A stretch of DNA of 10,659 nt from Chloroflexota bacterium. GTDB taxonomy: Bacteria > Chloroflexota > Dormibacteria > Dormibacterales > Dormibacteraceae. Where the stretch lies: contig VBFW01000137.1 in the NCBI GenBank assembly GCA_005880525.1, positions 1 to 10,659 on the forward strand, written 5' to 3'. Below are positions 6,207-10,659 of this stretch, one piece after another (the first letter of the stretch is position 1; every line of letters begins with the position of its first letter). A program made the translations under genes and the position numbers. The notes beneath the pieces were generated by a model. The model had not been told where the DNA came from and made no database searches. It saw only the letters and a program-made list of their open reading frames with translations.

Positions 6207-8246
6207 TCAGCAGGAGTCGCCGCCGAGCGTGATCGGAGCGGACGCAGCCACTGAGGGCGATTGCGTCACCACAACGACTGCCGCGGACTTTGGCCCGGCA
6301 GGCAGCGTCACGGTCTTGTCGAGGATGACGAGGATGAAACCTGGGGGCGTGAACGAGGCGCCCGGCAGGTCCTGGGTCGTGCCGGCGCATCGATCGAAGT
6401 ATTTGATGACGAAAGAAACGTTGCCTCGCTGCACCGACGAGAACTTGATGTCGACCTCGAGCTTGCAGCTGCCGCCGATCTGAGTGCAGCTCGAGTTGGC
6501 GGGGTCGATGATGACGCTCGTGATCGGCGCCGCCGCGGCGGGTCCGTAGACCGGGATGGCCTTCAGCACGTTGGTCGGCGTCGGGCTGGCTTTGGACGAC
6601 GGTTTCGTCGACGGCGACGTGTTCACCCGACCGGTTGTTGTGGCGCCGCCCTTGCTCAGCACGTACGCCCCGCCTCCGCCGAGGATGAGCAGCAGCACGA
6701 TGCCGATGACCGCGGGCAGGACCCAGCGCGGCCGGCCGGACGGCCCTCCACCGTAGTCGTCCCTCTGCTTCTTGGGCGCAGTCTTTCGCGCCGGGGCTGG
6801 GGCTGGGGCGCGGGGGATGGGCGGGGTCGCGACCGGCGCGGGCTCCGGCGCGTACGTAACCGGAGCGGTGTAGCTCGGGGATGTGACCGCCTCGCGGAGC
6901 TCCGCCGGCACCGGCCCGGGTATCGGCGTGGCCTCGCCGGTCCACTCCGAGCTCGACGCGTGGGCGGGGCCAGGAGTCCAGGAGCCGGTCTGGACCGGGC
7001 TCCAGGAGGGGCTTCCGCCACCGCCGCCCGGCTCGCGCGCTGCGACGGCAGCCGCCGGAGTTTCCGGTTTGCCTGGCTCCGGCCAATCGGCCGCCGGCGC
7101 GCCTGGCTCTTCCGCCGACGAGGTCGCCGCTGCGGCCGCTTCGACGGGCGCCCACGACATCGCCGCGGCGGATTCCGGGATCGGAGCCGGTTCCGGTGAG
7201 GGTGCAGGCTCCGGCGTCTCCGGGTGCTCCGTGGCGAATGCGGAGGTATCGGCGGGGGCAGGCATTGCGGGCGATGGCGCGGGCTCAGGTTCGGGAACCT
7301 GCGCCGGCATGATCGGCGGAGGCTCTGGAGGAGCCGCGGGCTCGGCCGGCGCCGATTGATAGGCCGACGGAGGCGAATAGGTGTCCAGCGGTCGCGGGAT
7401 CGAGCTGTACGTGTCCATCGAGCGGGGCGGAGGATCGTAGGAGGCAGGCCTTTGGGCGGGCGTGTCTTCGAGCGGTGGGGGCGCCGGCTTCGGCGCTTCA
7501 GGGACGAACGGGGTGACCGACGGCATCTCGCGGCCGCCTGCACGCAGCGCCATCTCGCTCTGAGCCGCAAGCTGGCGGTCGGGCGCCATAAGGGGACCGG
7601 CCATCTCGCGCAGGGCGCCCTGAGCGCGATCCACCGCAGGGCCCATGGCCCCGCTCGCCATCGAGCGCATGGTCACCACGAGACCTGGAGGCAGCTCGGC
7701 CGGGGCCGGTGCCCCCGCCGGGTCGACTCCGAACGCTGAGCAGATCGCCATGCCGCACGAGCGGACGTCCGCGCGCAGATCGCCCTGGCTAGGCGCTCCG
7801 CGCACCGCGGCTACAGGATGCCCGGCCAGGCGCGCCTCGCCGTTGGCCGTGAGGCGCACTGCGGTGGCGTCGAATCCGCCCATCGCGACGCCCGCTTCAT
7901 GCAGCGCCGCGACGCCGGACAGCAACGACGTGCCGAGGGCTGCCGCGGCATGTGGCGTGAAGCGGCCCCTCGCGAGCACGGTGCTCAGAGGAGTGCCCTC
8001 GTTGGGCTCGACCGCGATCCATACGCCGTTGGCGTCGGTGCCCCATGCCAGCACAGGCGAGAGCGACGGGTGGGGATGCTCGGCGAGGCGCTGGATGCGC
8101 GGAACGGCCGCGGCGGCCGCGGCCGGAGGCACCGGGATCTCGTGCACGACCACCTGCTTGCCGCTCTTGAGCACGGCTTTCCAGCCTTGCGCCGATCCCG
8201 CGGGAATCGACTCGAGTGGCTTTGGCTTCGGCTCGGACTCGGGCAT
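6207..8246 (-). CDS. Membrane-anchored pseudokinase with Pro/Ala-rich linker and outer domain
   Basis: The ATG at 8246 gives 679 residues; the longer in-frame start at 8354 would overlap the divergent ferredoxin gene and is rejected. Residues about 15-180 follow the bacterial Ser/Thr kinase pattern, but catalytic residues are gone. The beta-3 Lys position reads H (VVVHEIP, 32-38). The catalytic loop expected as HRDLKPSN reads MGGFDATA within LHEAGVAMGGFDATAVRLT (115-132). The DFG position reads GHP (141-143). A Pro/Ala/Glu-rich, probably disordered linker of about 300 residues follows, with a DTYS motif twice. Then come a basic stretch, one transmembrane helix (508-531, WVLPAVIGIVLLLILGGGGA core) and an outer beta-rich domain with four cysteines (587, 594, 620, 679) that could form two disulfides. 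It is probably a scaffold or signal-binding protein, not an active kinase; the partner is unknown. Confidence 0.8.
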   Translation of the reverse strand: MPESEPKPKPLESIPAGSAQGWKAVLKSGKQVVVHEIPVPPAAAAAAVPRIQRLAEHPHPSLSPVLAWGTDANGVWIAVEPNEGTPLSTVLARGRFTPHAAAALGTSLLSGVAALHEAGVAMGGFDATAVRLTANGEARLAGHPVAAVRGAPSQGDLRADVRSCGMAICSAFGVDPAGAPAPAELPPGLVVTMRSMASGAMGPAVDRAQGALREMAGPLMAPDRQLAAQSEMALRAGGREMPSVTPFVPEAPKPAPPPLEDTPAQRPASYDPPPRSMDTYSSIPRPLDTYSPPSAYQSAPAEPAAPPEPPPIMPAQVPEPEPAPSPAMPAPADTSAFATEHPETPEPAPSPEPAPIPESAAAMSWAPVEAAAAATSSAEEPGAPAADWPEPGKPETPAAAVAAREPGGGGGSPSWSPVQTGSWTPGPAHASSSEWTGEATPIPGPVPAELREAVTSPSYTAPVTYAPEPAPVATPPIPRAPAPAPARKTAPKKQRDDYGGGPSGRPRWVLPAVIGIVLLLILGGGGAYVLSKGGATTTGRVNTSPSTKPSSKASPTPTNVLKAIPVYGPAAAAPITSVIIDPANSSCTQIGGSCKLEVDIKFSSVQRGNVSFVIKYFDRCAGTTQDLPGASFTPPGFILVILDKTVTLPAGPKSAAVVVVTQSPSVAASAPITLGGDSC

Positions 8247-8273
8247 GTAGGGCGCATGGTACCCTTCGGGGAC
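8247..8273. promoter_or_regulatory. 27-bp divergent start region with overlapping -10-like hexamers
   Basis: The pseudokinase ATG (8246, minus) and ferredoxin GTG (8274, plus) are only 27 bases apart. TACCCT (8260-8265, plus) lies eight bases before the GTG. TACCAT (8261 to 8256, minus) lies nine bases before the ATG. Both fit TANNNT and they overlap at the palindrome GGTACC (8258-8263). This geometry fits leaderless or near-leaderless divergent transcripts, with any -35 elements inside the opposite coding region. No strong Shine-Dalgarno precedes either start, although GGGGA (8268-8272) is close to the GTG. Confidence 0.35.
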
Positions 8274-8516
8274 GTGGCTTATGTCATCGTCCAGCCATGC
8301 GTAGGTGTGAAGGACGCCTCCTGCGTAGAGGTCTGCCCCGTGGATTGCATTCACACCGACGACGCGGCGGACATGTATTACATCGATCCCGACGAGTGCA
8401 TCGACTGTGGCGCTTGCGTGGATCCGTGCCCGGTGGACGCGATCTTTCCCGAGGATGAGGTCCCGGCCCAGTGGAGTGACTTCATCAAAATTAACGCCGA
8501 CTACTTCAAGAAGTAG
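8274..8516 (+). CDS. fdxA: 7Fe ferredoxin ([3Fe-4S][4Fe-4S])
   Basis: A small, acidic electron carrier of 80 residues. From GTG 8274 the cysteines fall at 9, 17, 21, 25, 42, 45, 48 and 52. This is the Azotobacter-type 7Fe pattern: C9, C17 and C52 for the [3Fe-4S] cluster, and C21, C42, C45 and C48 for the [4Fe-4S] cluster. The order is YVIVQPCVGVKDASCVEVCP, then CIDCGACVDPCPVDAIFPEDEVP. The GTG start is preferred because homologues begin Met-Ala-Tyr-Val at exactly this point. An ATG at 8256 would add six residues that the family lacks and would leave nine bases to the divergent gene. The longer open frame further upstream is antisense to the pseudokinase and is not coding. It is followed 137 bases later by icd on the same strand, across the giant hairpin. 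Confidence 0.95.
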   Translation: MAYVIVQPCVGVKDASCVEVCPVDCIHTDDAADMYYIDPDECIDCGACVDPCPVDAIFPEDEVPAQWSDFIKINADYFKK

Positions 8517-8528
8517 CTTTCTTTACGT

Positions 8529-8722
8529 CCGGTGTGGCGCGGTCGGAGAGACCCCGGCGAGAGATTCGGCGATCCAGGTGGCCCAGATGCGGGTGAATCG
8601 ACGAGCAGCGCAGCGAGCGCATTGGAGAACTGCGTGAGCGAGCAGCGCAGGAGATGAACCCGCAGATGGGCCGCATGGGCGCCGAAGATCCGCCGGGGGG
8701 CTCTCCGCACCGCGCCACAAGG
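8529..8722. repeat. Long imperfect inverted repeat / giant hairpin before and into icd
   Basis: Left arm 8529-8621 and right arm 8631-8722 pair along their whole length around a nine-base loop (8622-8630). Main helices traced by hand: 8533-8543 with 8709-8719; 8544-8550 with 8701-8707; 8552-8559 with 8691-8698; 8565-8571 with 8680-8686; 8578-8585 with 8667-8674; 8588-8594 with 8658-8664; 8617-8621 with 8631-8635. About 73 canonical pairs result, and weaker pairing continues to 8522/8732. Five interruptions are tandem G·A/A·G mismatches: 8563-8564/8687-8688, 8586-8587/8665-8666, 8595-8596/8656-8657, 8600-8601/8651-8652 and 8615-8616/8636-8637. The left arm fills the non-coding gap after the ferredoxin stop. 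The right arm holds the icd AGGAG (8649-8653), its candidate ATGs and about 22 codons. It may be an RNA control element, a MITE/ERIC-like repeat or an inverted duplication. Confidence 0.85.
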
Positions 8723-9829
8723 CACGCTGTAACCCTCGTCCCGGGCGATGGTGTCGGGCCTGAGATCTGCGACGCGACAGTCCGCGTGCTCGAGGCGACC
8801 GGCGTCGAGTTCGACTGGGATGTGCAGCAGGCGGGCGACCGCGCGATCAAGGAGTTTGGGACTCCGCTGCCGCCGCACGTGCTCGATTCGATCCGCAAGA
8901 ACCGAGTCGCGCTCAAGGGACCGATCACCACGCCGGTGGGCAGCGGCTTTCGCAGCGTCAACGTGGCGCTGCGGCAGGAGCTCGACCTTTACGCGCTGGT
9001 GAGGCCGGTCAGGGCGTACAAGGGCGCGCGCAACCTTCGCGACGACCTGGACTTCGTCATCATCCGCGAGAACACCGAGGACATATATGCGGGCATCGAG
9101 TTCGAGCAGGGCACGCCAGACGCAAAGCACCTGATCGAGGAGATCTCGGGCCTGCTGAAGAAGAGGATTCGGCCCGACAGCGGATTGTCGATCAAGCCGA
9201 TCTCCATCACCGGGTCAGAGCGCATCGTCCAGTTTGCGTTCGACTACGCGCGCAACAACAAGCGGCGCAAGGTCACCGCCGTGCACAAGGCGAACATCAT
9301 GAAGCACACCGACGGGCTGTTCCTTGCGGTCGCGCGTCAGGTCGCGGAGAAGAACAAGGACATCGAGTTCGAAGATCGCATCGTCGACAACATGTGCATG
9401 CAGCTGGTGCTGCGGCCGCGCGAGTACGACATCCTCTGCTGCCCGAACCTGTACGGCGACATCATCTCGGACCTCGGCGCGGGAATGATCGGCGGGCTCG
9501 GCCTTGCGCCCGGCGCCAACATCGGCAGCAACGGGGCGGTCTTCGAGGCCACGCACGGCAGCGCGCCGAAGTACGCGGGCCAGAACAGGGTCAACCCGAT
9601 GGCGGTGATGCTGTCCGGCGTGATGATGCTGCGGCACCTGGAGGAGCACGACGCCGCTCATGCGTTGGAGACCGCGATCGCCGACGTGATCGCGCTGGGC
9701 AAGAGCGTGACCTACGACCTGAAGGAGAAGCGCGACGACCCTACGGCTGTCGGGACGAGCCAGGTCGCCGACGCGGTTGTGGCTCAGCTGCGATCAATTG
9801 GTCCGATCCAGCCCGCACCCGGCGTGTAG
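8654..9829 (+). CDS. icd: Isocitrate dehydrogenase
   Basis: The 391-residue protein catalyses oxidative decarboxylation of isocitrate to 2-oxoglutarate in the TCA cycle, as a cytosolic, probably homodimeric enzyme. Motifs resemble E. coli Icd: VPGDGVGPE (29-37); RSVNVALRQELDLYALVRPVR with S101, N103, R107 and R117; IIRENTEDIYAGIE with R138 and Y145; K212 in VHKANIMK; D245, D269 and D273 for metal; HGSAPKYAG with K306 and Y307. The last two match E. coli K344/Y345, which favour NADP, but E358 stands where E. coli has R395, so coenzyme use is not certain. Three in-frame ATGs (8654, 8666, 8675) are possible starts. AGGAG ends directly before 8654 and is 12 bases from 8666, so neither spacing is ideal. 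All lie in the right arm of the giant hairpin, and the first 22 or so residues are outside the conserved domain. It is probably co-transcribed with the ferredoxin. Confidence 0.95.
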   Translation: MNPQMGRMGAEDPPGGSPHRATRHAVTLVPGDGVGPEICDATVRVLEATGVEFDWDVQQAGDRAIKEFGTPLPPHVLDSIRKNRVALKGPITTPVGSGFRSVNVALRQELDLYALVRPVRAYKGARNLRDDLDFVIIRENTEDIYAGIEFEQGTPDAKHLIEEISGLLKKRIRPDSGLSIKPISITGSERIVQFAFDYARNNKRRKVTAVHKANIMKHTDGLFLAVARQVAEKNKDIEFEDRIVDNMCMQLVLRPREYDILCCPNLYGDIISDLGAGMIGGLGLAPGANIGSNGAVFEATHGSAPKYAGQNRVNPMAVMLSGVMMLRHLEEHDAAHALETAIADVIALGKSVTYDLKEKRDDPTAVGTSQVADAVVAQLRSIGPIQPAPGV

Positions 9830-9841
9830 AGCAGGGACGTC

Positions 9842-10162
9842 CTGAGGGCTCTCACCCCGGAGGTCACCCGCCTGCGCAAGCTCTGGGACGAGCACGTCCA
9901 TTCCGCGCTGCCTACCGACGGTTCCGATGCACGCCTGCAGGAGGTCGCGCTCTACTCGTCGTGGCTTGGCAGCATCGTGGAGTCGGCGGTGACGAGCGGC
10001 GAGCTGGACGCCAAGCACGAACAGATGCTCAAGGTGCGCAGGGAGGAGGGGAACCAGGCTCTTTTTCGAGCCAGCGGCGAGTTGGGCGAACCGGTGCGAT
10101 CATACGTGGCGCGTTTGCTGGCCATGGAGGAGATACTCAGCTCGCTTCCGGTTCGAAGGTGA
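9842..10162 (+). CDS. Unrecognised helical protein, probable CTG start
   Basis: The 106 residues from CTG 9842 match no family I recognise. The sequence is charged and predicted mostly helical, beginning LRALTPEVTRLRKLWDEH and ending MEEILSSLPVRR, with no signal peptide, membrane segment or cysteine. The frame is open from the icd stop (9829) onward and codons keep GC-rich third positions from about 9842, so coding starts well before the first canonical start (GTG 9977, which would leave 61 residues). CTG 9842 has AGGGA (9833-9837) four bases upstream. The stop overlaps the next gene as GTGA (10159-10162), so it is likely co-translated with the CapA-family lipoprotein, and a linked role is possible but unproven. 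Confidence 0.65.
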   Translation: MRALTPEVTRLRKLWDEHVHSALPTDGSDARLQEVALYSSWLGSIVESAVTSGELDAKHEQMLKVRREEGNQALFRASGELGEPVRSYVARLLAMEEILSSLPVRR

Positions 10163-10659
10163 GGCTTGCGGCACTCATCGTCGCGAGCGCCGCGGTGCTG
10201 TCCGCGTGCATCGGGAGCACACAGCCGGTCGCGAACACGGGTCCGCTGACGGCGCCGGTCACTGTGCCCGCGCTCGACCGCTCCGACCAGCCTTCCTTCG
10301 GCGATCGAACCGGGCAGCCGCCGGCCCTGAGCCTGCAGGAGCTTTTCCACCCGACGTTCAACGTACCGCTCGACCCGTCGAAGTTCCGGACCTTGCTGGT
10401 GACCGGTGACGTGATCCCGGCGCGCGGCGTCGACTACTTCGCCAACGTCCGCCACGACTTCCTGTGGCCGTTCCGGCCGACCGCTGCGTACGCGAAGAAC
10501 GCGGACATCACGTACATCAACCTCGAGTCGCCTCTGTTCGCCGGCTGCCCGGTCAATCCGGGCCCGACGTTCACGTTCTGCGGCGACGCGCGGTTCGTGG
10601 ACGGGCTGACCCTGATGGGCGCGGACGTCGCGAACCTGGCCAACAACCACCTTTCCAAC
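10159..10659 (+). CDS. CapA-family lipoprotein (PGA_cap metallophosphatase fold), 5' part
   Basis: 167 codons are visible before the window ends. GTG 10159 overlaps the preceding stop as GTGA and gives a lipoprotein signal peptide: a short basic N-terminus, a hydrophobic core, and lipobox L-S-A-C with lipidated Cys17. After a Pro/Thr-rich spacer the CapA domain begins with LLVTGDVIPARGVDYF (G-D metal-binding motif, 83-84), continues with ITYINLESPLF (N-L-E, 121-123) and reaches ADVANLANNHLSN (A-N-N-H, 161-164). These are the first conserved blocks of the family named after the poly-gamma-glutamate capsule protein CapA, which belongs to the calcineurin-like phosphoesterase superfamily. It should sit outside the cytoplasmic membrane. 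A capsule role is not implied for every member, and no capB or capC is in the window. Confidence 0.88.
   Translation, partial: MRLAALIVASAAVLSACIGSTQPVANTGPLTAPVTVPALDRSDQPSFGDRTGQPPALSLQELFHPTFNVPLDPSKFRTLLVTGDVIPARGVDYFANVRHDFLWPFRPTAAYAKNADITYINLESPLFAGCPVNPGPTFTFCGDARFVDGLTLMGADVANLANNHLSN

Noticed and set aside
6261..7199. 312-codon plus-strand open frame
   Set aside because: Arg/Gly-rich translation typical of the antisense of a GC-rich Pro/Ala linker; the minus-strand frame has a TM helix and a coherent domain order.
7818..8273. Long plus-strand open frame running into the ferredoxin (could suggest a 232-residue protein)
   Set aside because: The extra part is antisense to the pseudokinase kinase-like domain, has no recognisable motif, and ferredoxins of this family start at the Met-Ala-Tyr-Val point.
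8247..8354. 36-residue N-terminal extension of the pseudokinase
   Set aside because: It overlaps the ferredoxin coding region antisense and contains nothing kinase-like; ATG 8246 is the sensible start.
8541..8600. Short phrases resembling glycine-riboswitch (GGAGAGACC) and T-box (GGTGG) motifs
   Set aside because: The rest of each consensus is missing, and the bases are fully accounted for by pairing in the giant hairpin.
8602..8650. 12-base direct repeat CGAGCAGCGCAG at 8602 and 8639
   Set aside because: It lies near the hairpin apex, where both sides are built from similar GC/AGC units; not treated as a separate element.
8587..8657. Two tiny frames before icd (16 codons from ATG 8587; a GTG heptapeptide from 8634 ending at TGA 8655-8657)
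   Set aside because: Both are explained by the repetitive hairpin sequence; a leader-peptide role has no supporting codon pattern. The heptapeptide stop does overlap the icd ATG, so it was kept in mind.

Overview
The window is about two-thirds G+C, with very high GC at third codon positions, and genes are packed on both strands with overlaps of a few bases. The M1 aminopeptidase resembles the actinobacterial PepN type, the GTP cyclohydrolase is of the actinobacterial/Chloroflexota subgroup, and the reductase resembles mycobacterial Rv2671. Together these suggest a high-GC, probably soil-dwelling bacterium of the Actinomycetota / Chloroflexota / Dormibacterota kind. This is an inference; there is no rRNA, tRNA or other firm taxonomic marker here.

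Layout. (1) 1-1181, minus strand: a Gfo/Idh/MocA oxidoreductase followed, with a 4-base overlap, by a hexapeptide-repeat acyltransferase cut by the window edge. The pair looks like part of a sugar-nucleotide pathway. (2) 1293-2764, plus: folE and a RibD-C/DHFR-like reductase overlapping it by 4 bases, a compact pterin/folate pair. (3) 2826-3683, plus: a sigma-region-4-like HTH protein with membrane segments and no visible sigma region 2. (4) 3688-6177, minus: a PepN-type M1 aminopeptidase, convergent with (3); both stop codons lie inside one 20-bp perfect palindrome. (5) 6207-8246, minus: a membrane-anchored pseudokinase with a long Pro/Ala linker and a Cys-containing outer domain. (6) 8274-9829, plus: a 7Fe ferredoxin and an isocitrate dehydrogenase. 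(7) 9842-10659, plus: an unrecognised helical protein overlapping a CapA-family lipoprotein that runs off the window.

The most unusual element is an imperfect inverted repeat at about 8529-8722 (pairing can be traced out to 8522-8732) between the ferredoxin and icd. It folds into one continuous hairpin of roughly 73 canonical pairs by hand count. Five tandem G·A/A·G mismatch modules are spaced along it, and its right arm carries the icd ribosome-binding site and all of its candidate ATG codons. It looks like a structured RNA (or DNA) element controlling, or inserted in front of, a TCA-cycle gene.

A second theme is start sites. Three genes (the reductase at 1943, pepN at about 6177, the hypothetical gene at 9842) have convincing coding sequence upstream of any ATG/GTG/TTG, and each has an in-frame CTG at a sensible place. 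The ferredoxin and pseudokinase are divergent with only 27 bases between starts, and -10-like hexamers on both strands overlap there, which fits near-leaderless transcripts.
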